Shown piece after piece: positions 36,251-44,504 of a stretch of DNA of 44,633 bases. Each line of letters starts with the position of its first letter. Within the stretch, counting starts at the first letter, position 1. The DNA comes from Verrucomicrobiales bacterium (lineage in GTDB: Bacteria > Verrucomicrobiota > Verrucomicrobiia > Limisphaerales > CANJXF01). The notes below the pieces were generated by a model. The model was not told the origin of the DNA and did no database searches. It was given only the letters and a program-made list of their open reading frames with translations. A program made the translations under genes and the position numbers. The stretch spans positions 1 to 44,633 of the forward strand of contig CANJXF010000035.1 in the NCBI GenBank assembly GCA_947478865.1, in the 5' to 3' direction.

Positions 36251-38713
36251 TCAGTTTGCGGGCGTTGCTTCCTTAATCAACCAAACTTCTGCCAGTTGGC
36301 AGCCGCGACCGTTGCCGCCGAGGCCGGATTCCACTGACCAGGTTAAAGTCAGTTCGCCGGATTTGGTTTCCGCAGGCGGAATCGCAAATTCCAAGGGCGC
36401 AAAGGGAAATGGCTTCGTGATGAACGAATGGATTTCACTCCGCTCATTGGCGACCAGGTGGATTTTTTTCCGCGGACTGTCGCCTCCGTAAAGAATGCGG
36501 ATTTTATAACGCGCCTTGGGATCGAGATCGGAATAGCGCAGGCGCATCGGCGTGTCGTAAAGACTTTCGGCGTGGTCCATCCAGGACATGCGCCGAGGCA
36601 AGCCAGCGGCTTCGATGGGTTCGTCGTAAATCAAATCTTCCTCGAAACCATTGCGCGTGGATTTCATTCGACCGGGATCGTCTGCGAAGCTTAGCCCCTG
36701 AATGAGATGCGGTTGCCGCGCGACATTTCCTAAATCGTCGTAGAATCCGCCCGGCCCCGGATTGGTCCAGTCCACGGTTTCCTGAATGGCTTTGAGGCGC
36801 TCGGCTTCCGCTGAGAGCTTGCGGATTTTCGCGAAACGATCTTCCAGCCAAAAACGGTTGTTCAACGGAAAATCAATCGTGTCGAGGCTGGCTCCGCGAT
36901 CGACGGCGATGGCTTTATATTTATCGACGCTCAATTGCATGCTGATGCTCTGGAATAGCTGGGCGGCCAATTCGTGCAGGCGCAGGCGCAAGTCCCGGCT
37001 GACGGTTTCGCCCGCAGCGCGCGCCAAAACTTTTTCCGCGGACACCATCGCATTCGAACTGCCGGACTGCGGGGCCTTTCGGAGAAGCTCCATTGCTTGC
37101 GCTTCAATGTCGGTCTCGTGAATGAAACGGCGGCGCACGTAAGCGTCGTAGTTGGCGCGATACAATCCTTGTTGAAATCGCCAGTTCTTCAGCAGTGCGG
37201 GGGAAGCAGCCCGCTCCATCGATTGAAACTGTGCGAGGGTTGTTTCCACCCCTTCATTCGCCAAAAGCGGGCCGCGCCAATTGCGTTCGAGCGCGAGCAA
37301 GCCTTGCGCGAAATCATCGGTGAATTTTTCGCCGATGAAGTAGCGGCTGTAACTGCGGAGAATTCCGGACACTTTCATTTCCGGATCCCAACCGAGGGCG
37401 CTCCAAACGGCTTTGTTCACATCGTCGTTGCAGCCTTCGGAGTAGGTCAGGAAACCGATCGTGTCCGGTTGGGTTTTTCGGAAAATGGCGGCTTCGGCTT
37501 CGGGCCGGGGATTGATGCATTCGCGCGCTTCGGTCACGGCAAACGCCACGTCCCAATCCTGCACGGGAAACTGGCACTGGCGCGTGTGGGTGATGTCGGG
37601 ATAATGGCGGATTGGGTATTGCTTCGGCACGGCGGCGCGGAGCTGCGGAAGATCCATGCGCACTTGCGGGCCGAAGACCAAACCGTTGAGCCAAGCCGGC
37701 TGCTCGCGTTTCAAATCGGCCAGAAATTCATCCATCCAGATTTGATTGAAGCCTTGGGGCGAAAGCCACATCTGCGCCTTGGGATGGAAGCGATGGAGGC
37801 TCTCCGTTTGTTTCTGCAACAACGCCATGAGCGGCTTCGGCGGAGTGTGGCCGGGATCGCCGCCCGGGACATAGACCGCGTCGAGACGTGGCATTTTCGA
37901 AAAAACTTCGGCCCATTCCCGCAACGCAAACTCAACCAGTTTTGGGTCGGCGTAATCTTTGTCCAACGCGGGATACCAGACCCATACATCAAGGCCGTAG
38001 GAATCAGCCAGCCGTGACATGCCGATCATCATCTCCATCGGCGGCAACGGGAAGTGCGGGCTGTCGGCGTCGTCGTCGGAACGCGGCGGAATTAATTCAA
38101 CCGCATTGCAGCCGAAGACGATCAGGTCGCGAAAGTATTGTTCCCACGTCGGCAAATCCCATGCGTCGTAGGAATGGGTTTTGGGACGGTAGCCGAGCTG
38201 ATGGCCGCGCAACGGATACTTCGGCGAGGTGGCGATTTCCAAATTGTCTTCGCTGCTGACGCTGCCGGGTTCCAGGCGAAGTTCGCGCAACAAACGGCCA
38301 ACGCCGAACAAGACTCCACGCGGATCGTCGCCGATGACAAAGACCGCCGGATTCGCCGCGCCACGTTTTGACACGAGGCGATAACCTTCGGGACCGTTGG
38401 CGCGAGATTCGGCCAACTCCTTCGAGTAGGGCCCGGCGAACTGTTTCAGCGTAGAACGGCTCCCGACGGCAATTACCGGAACGTTGGCCTCAGGCCAGGC
38501 GTTGGTCACGGCCCAGCGAACGCGCGTTCGTTTTTCGACTTCCTCGACCAGCATCATTACCGCTTTCTTCTCGCGCCCGGAAAGGTCGGAGGGCGAAACG
38601 ATCACGCCGGTCTTCAGGTCCAATGCTGATCCGCGATTGGCGGCCGCTAACAGGGTAAACACAGAAAGTGTCGTGACGACGAACGATCGACCGGTTGATA
38701 ATTTTTTCATCAT
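36251..38713 (-). CDS. Secreted GH20/GH67-N-like protein with altered active-site motif
   Basis: The 820-residue protein has a signal peptide (FVVTTLSVFTLLAAANRGSA), a zincin-fold domain like the N-terminus of GH20 and GH67 enzymes (about 35-170; LVEEVEKRTRVRW and FVIGDDPRGVLFGVGRLLREL), then a barrel (about 175-500) with YPLRGHQLGYRPKTHSYDAW, ADSYGLDVWVWYPALDKDY and LDAVYVPGGDPGHTPP. GH20 enzymes have H-X-GGDE at that last place; here it reads PGGDP, so the catalytic Glu would be missing. The helical and C-terminal sandwich part follows to ANERSEIHSFITKPF. An ATG pair (38713, 38710) can start it. It lies 6 bases after the membrane-protein gene and 21 bases before the aldolase gene. Confidence 0.68.
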   Translation of the reverse strand: MMKKLSTGRSFVVTTLSVFTLLAAANRGSALDLKTGVIVSPSDLSGREKKAVMMLVEEVEKRTRVRWAVTNAWPEANVPVIAVGSRSTLKQFAGPYSKELAESRANGPEGYRLVSKRGAANPAVFVIGDDPRGVLFGVGRLLRELRLEPGSVSSEDNLEIATSPKYPLRGHQLGYRPKTHSYDAWDLPTWEQYFRDLIVFGCNAVELIPPRSDDDADSPHFPLPPMEMMIGMSRLADSYGLDVWVWYPALDKDYADPKLVEFALREWAEVFSKMPRLDAVYVPGGDPGHTPPKPLMALLQKQTESLHRFHPKAQMWLSPQGFNQIWMDEFLADLKREQPAWLNGLVFGPQVRMDLPQLRAAVPKQYPIRHYPDITHTRQCQFPVQDWDVAFAVTEARECINPRPEAEAAIFRKTQPDTIGFLTYSEGCNDDVNKAVWSALGWDPEMKVSGILRSYSRYFIGEKFTDDFAQGLLALERNWRGPLLANEGVETTLAQFQSMERAASPALLKNWRFQQGLYRANYDAYVRRRFIHETDIEAQAMELLRKAPQSGSSNAMVSAEKVLARAAGETVSRDLRLRLHELAAQLFQSISMQLSVDKYKAIAVDRGASLDTIDFPLNNRFWLEDRFAKIRKLSAEAERLKAIQETVDWTNPGPGGFYDDLGNVARQPHLIQGLSFADDPGRMKSTRNGFEEDLIYDEPIEAAGLPRRMSWMDHAESLYDTPMRLRYSDLDPKARYKIRILYGGDSPRKKIHLVANERSEIHSFITKPFPFAPLEFAIPPAETKSGELTLTWSVESGLGGNGRGCQLAEVWLIKEATPAN

Positions 38714-38719
38714 GAATTT

Positions 38720-40357
38720 TCAGGGGTGAGGTGCGCCGGCTTTTGGCTTTTCTTTCGTGGCCGTTGCATCGGGACCGAAGCGAATATGTTTCGAGGCATT
38801 GCCGACAGGGCGGTCCCCAAACAGCCCACGAATGACCGCCCAATCCCCCAGCACCGAGAGCGCGGCGGCGAGGGAGCCGAACAAAATGGTTTTCCGCAAC
38901 AGCGGCGGCCACGCAAATCCAGGCGCAGGAAGGGCGCGGTTTGCCGACGGCGCACTCAGGAAAATTCCGACGGTGCAAAGTGCGGCGTTGAGAAAGATGA
39001 CCGCTTCGGTCACGAGCCGCTGTTCGGCGAACGAAACCAAAGCGCGCTCGAAATTTCCGATGACCATGACCCAAAGAAAGGCGAGATAGACCAGTTGACT
39101 TCGAGCCAGCCAACCCGCGCCGAGCAGCGGCAACGGCCGGCGTTGATGCACGCAAAGGAGCGCGAGAAAAACCGCGGTCAGCACAAGGTAGGCGAGGTTG
39201 AACCAGGTTCCCGCCGAAAGGCCGTATAAGATTTGCGGCATCGCTTTGGCGCTGACCCATTCCTCGGGATTCTTGACGAGGTTGATGTAGGTCAGCACGA
39301 GCAGAACGAAGCCGGCAGCATAGGGCTCGGTCCATTTGCGCACGCGCGGTTCGTCGCTGATTTTGGGCGCATGCTTTGCCACCCAGAAAAGTGCGAGCGC
39401 CAGGCCGAGGCCGTTGATGAAGCCGTAGGATTGCTCGAGAATGCTGTGCCAGTTCGTCTTCCAACCGGTTGAGATGCCGAGCAATTTCAGCAGGTTGCCA
39501 GACGCAAAACCAAAACCGCCGACGAGGCCGGCGACGACGGAAGCGAAGGTTAATCCCGTCAAACCGTTGCGCTGCAAGTAAACCCACATCCCGATCACCA
39601 TCCCGACACAGCCAGACCAGTTGTCGCCGCGCGGCGGGGTCATGCGCCAGCCGAGGAGATTGACGAGAATCAGGAATCCAAGCCACCAGCCGACGGCCAT
39701 GTGCAGGATGAGCGACGAGGCGGAGTCGAAGCGGCGGCGCACGGCGGCAAGGCCAAGCACGGCGACGATGGCGATCAGGGCCGCGAGCCAATCGGTGTCA
39801 TACCAATAGAAAACGCTCTGGTGGCGAAACGCGGGATTCTCGGGGAACCATTTTTCCAAAACGAAATCCTGGAAATGCCACGCCACAAAAATGACGGTAA
39901 GCGGCGCGAAGAATTCGGTCAGCCGTTCGCGGCTCAGAAAAGCCGGGAGTGCTGCCCCTGCCCCTCCAACTGCGGCCCAGAGAAAACCGATCACGAACAG
40001 GCAGGCGAAACCGTAGAGCGCCGAACTGGAGTAACCGGAATGCGTGTAGGCGATGACCTGCATGTAGGAGATGCTCCCGCCAAAGGACCAACCGAGCGCG
40101 CCGAAGAAGGCGAAGTAAACCCCGCGCCGATGCCAATCGCTGCGGCCGGAGAGAAGCACTGCGGCGAGGGTCGCGAGCATGCCGGGAATCATCGCGCCGT
40201 ATTCGTGCCCGAAATTTCCGCGAATGCCCCAACCGATGGAGAGCGATAGAGCGACCCAGAGGACGGTGAGCAGACCCGGCTGGGTTGAACGGGTTGCGGC
40301 TGATGGAGATTGGCCGCGGTTTCGCGCGGCGCCGGTATTTTCAACTGAACCTGTCAT
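38720..40357 (-). CDS. Polytopic membrane protein of unrecognised family
   Basis: I do not recognise this 545-residue protein. It has a basic cytoplasmic N-terminus of about 30 residues and then roughly 12-14 hydrophobic stretches, for example LLTVLWVALSLSIGWGIRG, MIPGMLATLAAVLL, ALYGFACLFVIGFLWAAVGG and LVYLAFLWVMVIGNFERAL. The GWGIRGNFGHEYGAMIPG segment after the first helix looks strongly constrained and may line a site. It could be a transporter or a membrane enzyme. I chose the ATG at 40357; a TTG at 40408 is the alternative. It is the first gene of the six-gene operon, so its role is probably tied to uptake or processing of the product of the secreted enzymes. Confidence 0.7.
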   Translation of the reverse strand: MTGSVENTGAARNRGQSPSAATRSTQPGLLTVLWVALSLSIGWGIRGNFGHEYGAMIPGMLATLAAVLLSGRSDWHRRGVYFAFFGALGWSFGGSISYMQVIAYTHSGYSSSALYGFACLFVIGFLWAAVGGAGAALPAFLSRERLTEFFAPLTVIFVAWHFQDFVLEKWFPENPAFRHQSVFYWYDTDWLAALIAIVAVLGLAAVRRRFDSASSLILHMAVGWWLGFLILVNLLGWRMTPPRGDNWSGCVGMVIGMWVYLQRNGLTGLTFASVVAGLVGGFGFASGNLLKLLGISTGWKTNWHSILEQSYGFINGLGLALALFWVAKHAPKISDEPRVRKWTEPYAAGFVLLVLTYINLVKNPEEWVSAKAMPQILYGLSAGTWFNLAYLVLTAVFLALLCVHQRRPLPLLGAGWLARSQLVYLAFLWVMVIGNFERALVSFAEQRLVTEAVIFLNAALCTVGIFLSAPSANRALPAPGFAWPPLLRKTILFGSLAAALSVLGDWAVIRGLFGDRPVGNASKHIRFGPDATATKEKPKAGAPHP

Positions 40358-40551
40358 CGGGTATTGATCGTTGGATTTTTCAGAACCTAGGGCTGTTGGA
40401 CCAGGCAAGGATCGCGATAGGTGGCGTTCATTTTTTTTGGTTGATGATGCCAGACTATGAACAGAGAATTGGTTTCATGCCTAGCGGAAATCACAGTTCA
40501 TCGCCGGAAATTTGCCTCCGGGCGCGGCCACCGGGCGCAAACTGGCGAGTT

Positions 40552-41967
40552 ATGTTTCGACTTCAAAATCTAATCAAACCGTTGCTAATCACTTTCATCA
40601 TGAGCCAATCAGGATGCCAAACCACCGAACTCGAGAAACCCTCTGCGTCATCGGCAGCGGAGGCTGGATTTTCTCCGGAGCGACAACTGACGCGCGGCCC
40701 CGGCGGACGCGTCTTGACGAATACCGGAGTGTGGTCGCCGGACGGACAGTGGATCGTTTACGACACGCGCGAAGTTGATTTCGACGGGAACTCGATTCGC
40801 ATGGTCAACGTGAAAACCGGCGAGGTGCGCGAGGTTTACCGGTCAAAGAACGGCGCCCATTGCGGCGTGGTGACGTTTCATCCCCGCGAAGAAAAAGTCG
40901 TTTTCATTCTTGGCCCGGAAAATCCCACGCCGGATTGGCAATACGAAATGTATCATCGCCAGGGTTTGATCGTCTCGACGGGCGGAGCATCGGTGGGCAA
41001 GACCTACAACCTCGACGCATGCGACGTCACGCCGCCGTTTACGCCAGGCGCTCTGCGCGGCGGCTCGCACGTGCATGTCTGGGATTCGGCTGGCGACTGG
41101 GTGAGCTTTACCTATGAAGATCACGTCATGGCGCAATTCAAGGAAGCGACGCCAGCCAACGACATCAACCTGCGCAACATCGGCGTGAGTGTGCCGGGTC
41201 GACCGGTAAAGGCGAGCAAAGCAAATGTGCGCAATCACGACGGCGAGTATTTCACCGCGCTGGTCACTCGCACCAAAGCGAATCCAACTCCCGGCTCGGA
41301 CGAGATCAAGAAGGCGTTCGAAGAAGGTTGGGTCGGAGCGCATGGCTACCTTCATCCGGATGGAACGCGTCAGCGTCGCGCGCTGGCCTTTCAAGGCCAC
41401 CTGGTCACAGCGAAAGGGCAAACCATTGCGGAAGTGTTCATCGTCGATTTGCCGGAAGATTTGACGCAGCCCGGTGACGGTCCTTTGGCGGGCACGGAAA
41501 CGCGGCTGCCATCGCCGCCGAAAGGTTGCGTGCAACGGCGCTTAACCTTCACCGCGGATAAAAAATTTCCAGGAATTGACGGCCCGCGTCATTGGTTGAG
41601 ATCTTCGCCAGACGGCTCGCAGATCGCATTCTTGATGAAGGACGACAACGGCATCGTGCAACTGTGGACCCTCTCTCCCAACGGCGGAACTCCACGGCAG
41701 GTTTCCCGCAACGCTTGGAATATTGCATCTGCGTTTACCTGGAGTCCCGATGGAAAATTTCTTGGGCACGCGATGGATCGCAGCATCTGCGTCACGGAAG
41801 TTGCCACGGGCAAAACGCGCCGGCTCACCGCACGGGCCGACGAAGCCACCGCGCCGAAATCCGAAGCGTGCGTCTTTTCGCCCGATGGAAAGGAGCTGGC
41901 TTACCTCCGACCCGTGGCTGACTCAGGCCGGTTCTACAACCAGATCTTTGTCACCAGCCTGAAGTAG
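40552..41967 (+). CDS. YidR/DUF3748 propeller protein, possible lipoprotein
   Basis: The 471-residue protein matches E. coli YidR (DUF3748) along its length: LTNTGVWSPDGQWIVYDTR, GAHCGVVTFHPREEKVVFI, the Asp-rich NLDACDVTPPFTPGALRGGS, HVHVWDSAGDWVSFTYEDHV and FLMKDDNGIVQLWTLSPNGG. The fold is a TolB/WD-like propeller. Unlike YidR as I recall it, this one has an N-terminal hydrophobic segment ending in SQSGC at residue 22, which could be an atypical lipobox. YidR's function is not established. I chose the ATG at 40552; the frame stays open upstream across the start region of the divergent membrane-protein gene. Its start faces that gene 194 bases away. Confidence 0.82.
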   Translation: MFRLQNLIKPLLITFIMSQSGCQTTELEKPSASSAAEAGFSPERQLTRGPGGRVLTNTGVWSPDGQWIVYDTREVDFDGNSIRMVNVKTGEVREVYRSKNGAHCGVVTFHPREEKVVFILGPENPTPDWQYEMYHRQGLIVSTGGASVGKTYNLDACDVTPPFTPGALRGGSHVHVWDSAGDWVSFTYEDHVMAQFKEATPANDINLRNIGVSVPGRPVKASKANVRNHDGEYFTALVTRTKANPTPGSDEIKKAFEEGWVGAHGYLHPDGTRQRRALAFQGHLVTAKGQTIAEVFIVDLPEDLTQPGDGPLAGTETRLPSPPKGCVQRRLTFTADKKFPGIDGPRHWLRSSPDGSQIAFLMKDDNGIVQLWTLSPNGGTPRQVSRNAWNIASAFTWSPDGKFLGHAMDRSICVTEVATGKTRRLTARADEATAPKSEACVFSPDGKELAYLRPVADSGRFYNQIFVTSLK

Positions 41968-42078
41968 AGACGATAACCGTTTCATCGGCCATGAAAACTG
42001 ATCGGCAACACATTGATTCCAACGGATCGATTTCCCCTCGCCCGGCTCAACAAGCCCAGTGAAAGCGAACCAAATCTA

Positions 42079-42900
42079 ATGTCTCGGTTTCGATTCTTAT
42101 TAGGAGGGGTGGTGATGGCTTTGGCCGGTTTGATTCTTATTGCGCCGGCGCACGGACAAACGTCAACAAACCGGTTTGCCTTCGACGATTTTTTTCTGTC
42201 GCCGGTGCGCGTGCATCTCTTGTCGGCCAAGGATTCGCCTGCGATTCACACTACTCTCAGGGAGGAAGACATCACCCGGATCCTGCAAAAAGTGAATAAC
42301 GTGTGGTCGCAGGCCGGCTTGCACTTTTATCTCGAATCACTCGTGCGGGAGGAGGCCCAGGGGCAGGAATCCTACACGCCGGCTGCGGAGGGAACCTACC
42401 ACCTTGCGCTGCTCGGGTTGCGCCCGATGGAATCGCGGTCAACGAACCTGTTTCACATTTATTACCTGAGAGAAATGCCGAACAACGGCATCTATTTTCC
42501 CGCAGCCCTTTTCGTGAAGGACACCGCGTCGCTGCGAAAAGTGGAAGGGGGCATTGACGAGCCGTTGCCCAGGGTCACATCGCACGAGCTGGGACATGCT
42601 TTCAGCCTTTCGCACCGGCAAGACAACACCAATCTGATGGCGTCCGGCACCACCGGCACCCGCCTCAACGAAGCAGAAATCAGCCAGGCCCGCCAAGCCG
42701 CCCGCAAATTCAATTGGGTTCAAACCGCACCCGACCTCATGGAAAAAGCGGATGCGTTGTTCCGCGAGGGCAAACTGACCAACGCCGCGATCTTATATTC
42801 GAGGGTGGCTATGATTCCGCTGGGGTTTGAACAGGTGAAATTGGCCAAGAAACGGATGGCTCAGGCGGCGCTACCCCATTCAAATTCACTCGCCAAATAA
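42079..42900 (+). CDS. Secreted metzincin-like zinc protease
   Basis: The 273-residue protein has a signal peptide (FLLGGVVMALAGLILIAPAHG). It carries a zinc-binding motif HELGHAFSLSH at residues 169-179 and a following NLMASG that fits the Met-turn of metzincins. The classic metzincin Gly (HEXXHXXGXXH) is Ser here. A matrixin- or archaemetzincin-type fold is likely, with the preceding 110 residues forming the upper subdomain (ITRILQKVNNVWSQAGLHFY). The last 50 residues look like a single helical repeat (DLMEKADALFREGKLTNAAI). I chose the ATG at 42079; upstream codons to 42013 lack a signal. It is 111 bases after the YidR-like gene, same strand. Substrate unknown. Confidence 0.75.
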   Translation: MSRFRFLLGGVVMALAGLILIAPAHGQTSTNRFAFDDFFLSPVRVHLLSAKDSPAIHTTLREEDITRILQKVNNVWSQAGLHFYLESLVREEAQGQESYTPAAEGTYHLALLGLRPMESRSTNLFHIYYLREMPNNGIYFPAALFVKDTASLRKVEGGIDEPLPRVTSHELGHAFSLSHRQDNTNLMASGTTGTRLNEAEISQARQAARKFNWVQTAPDLMEKADALFREGKLTNAAILYSRVAMIPLGFEQVKLAKKRMAQAALPHSNSLAK

Positions 42901-42917
42901 AAATCTCCCAATCCCGG

Positions 42918-42936
42918 CGGCGAGATTTCCTCGCCG
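42918..42936. terminator. GC-rich hairpin between convergent genes
   Basis: A perfect 7-bp inverted repeat (cggcgag, loop attTC-type of 5, ctcgccg) lies in the 48-base gap between the protease gene and the convergent response regulator gene. It could serve both directions, but no T-run follows. Confidence 0.35.
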
Positions 42937-42948
42937 GCCGCCGCGCCC

Positions 42949-43605
42949 TTATTCCAACATCAGGTGTTTCTCGCTGAACCGCGCGTAGAGCAGCGCCGCC
43001 TCCGTTCGCGTATGCACGTTGAGCTTCGCAAAAATCCGGCCCAGATAATTCCGGGCCGTCTTGTTGGTCAACCCCAGGTCTAGGGCCACCTCCTTGTCCG
43101 TCTTGCCCTTGGCTACCTCCGCCAGAATGCGCCGCTCCTGGCCCGTCAAGGCTTCGAGCGGGTTGACCCCACCAAGCCTCAAATTGTGCATGACTTCGCG
43201 CGTGACGACGGGATCGAAAACCGTCCCGCCCCTCAAAATGGCCTGGATGGCATCCACAATCCTCTGTGTGCCGCTCTCTTTGAGCAAATAGCCGTCGGCA
43301 CCGGCTTCCATGGACGCCAGGACAAACCGGTTGTCGGCATAGGAGGTCAGAAACAGGATATGGGTCTCGGACCGCAGCGCTTTGATCTGTCGGCAGGCTT
43401 CGATGCCGTCGCCGTCGGGCAGGCGGACATCCATCAAAACCAGGTCCGGTTCGAGCCGGACGGCCGCCTCCACCGCGGACAGCATCGTGGCCGCCTCACC
43501 TACAATCAAGATGCGCGGATCCAGTTCCTGTATTCGCCGCAGACCATCGCGCACGACCGGATGGTCATCCACGAGCAACACTTTGATGGGATCTTCAGGT
43601 TTCAC
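42949..43605 (-). CDS. NarL/FixJ-family response regulator
   Basis: The 218-residue protein has a receiver domain (about 7-125) with the acidic pocket VDDH (Asp13, Asp14), phosphoacceptor Asp59 in LVLMDVRLPDGDG, Thr in LFLTSYAD and Lys in YLLKES. A LuxR-type helix-turn-helix follows (about 150-210; LTGQERRILAEVAKGKTDKEVALDLGLTNKTARNYLGRIF). The start is a GTG whose bases overlap the kinase stop (GTGA, 43602-43605), so the pair is translationally coupled. Targets are unknown. With the kinase truncated, it may not be phosphorylated by its own partner. Confidence 0.9.
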   Translation of the reverse strand: MKPEDPIKVLLVDDHPVVRDGLRRIQELDPRILIVGEAATMLSAVEAAVRLEPDLVLMDVRLPDGDGIEACRQIKALRSETHILFLTSYADNRFVLASMEAGADGYLLKESGTQRIVDAIQAILRGGTVFDPVVTREVMHNLRLGGVNPLEALTGQERRILAEVAKGKTDKEVALDLGLTNKTARNYLGRIFAKLNVHTRTEAALLYARFSEKHLMLE

Positions 43606-44504
43606 GTTTCATCGGATTCAGCCGCGGGCCATTCTGCCCCGGCAAGTTCCAGAGGAGAAGCCGGAACTCGAATTACGACGCTGGTTCCGCGGCCCGGCGA
43701 CGATTGAAGGTTGAGTGTCGCGTGCATTTCCTGCGCCCGCGCGGCCATGCTAGCCAGTCCGACTCCCAGCCGGGCCGGGGCGCTTGGATCAAAGCCCGCT
43801 CCATCGTCGGAAATCTCCAGACAAACGGCTTCGCGCTCCGGCCGTAGCGCGATCACCACTCGCTGAGGTTTCGCGTGGCGGAGACTGTTGCTCAGGGCCT
43901 CGCGGACGATGTTGGCCAGTTGCACGGCCTGTGCGCCGGTCAGACGATCGGAAGCGCTGGAATCACATTGCAACTCGATTTGCGCCGACGCGCCTGTGCG
44001 CGCGCGTTGCACCAGGGCGCGCAACACCCCGCTGAAATCAACCGGTTGGTTGACGCTGCCTTCCGCCGTAAAGAACTGGCGGATCTCGGCAATCACAGCA
44101 TCCAGTTCATCGCGCACTGCGGACAATTCGCGCCTGGCATTGGCCGGCTCGGCCTCCAGCTTCTGGACGGTGTGGCCCAGACCGAGTTGAACGGCATAAA
44201 GCGACTGGATGGTGCCGTCGTGCAAATCACGGCTGAACCTCTCCCGCTCCTGCTGCGCGGCGGCCAGCGCATCGCGCGCCTCGCAAATCTGATCGGTTAA
44301 AAGTTCCTGGCGATTGCGGGCGCGCAGCCCAACACCCACCAGCGCAGTCGCCAGCAACGTCATTCCCATCCCGCCGCCCAACAAAAGCCAGCCGCGTTGC
44401 CGCGAAGACTCGGCTTCGAAAAACGGCGTGCTGACAAACTCCAGACACCAGCGCCGACCATACCACGGCTGAACCAGGATGCGCCGATGCTGGGCTTGTA
44501 TATT
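43602..44504 (-). pseudogene. CHASE-type sensor histidine kinase, N-terminally truncated
   Basis: The reading frame encodes a HisKA_3-type kinase: phospho-His in FSRDLHDGTIQSLY, the N box in NIVREALSNSLRHAKP, and G boxes DDGAGFDP and GVGLASMAARAQEM. Upstream of the first start codon in frame (TTG at 44384) the frame stays open to a TAA at 44507-44505 and encodes ILVQPWYGRRWCLEFVSTPF and then a transmembrane helix (WLLLGGGMGMTLLATALVGVG). That is what the end of a periplasmic CHASE sensor domain followed by the second membrane helix looks like. The rest of the sensor and the first helix are absent, so the gene appears cut at about 44500 by unrelated sequence. A short cytoplasmic kinase from 44384 could still be made. 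It is coupled to the response regulator by a GTGA overlap. Confidence 0.75.
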
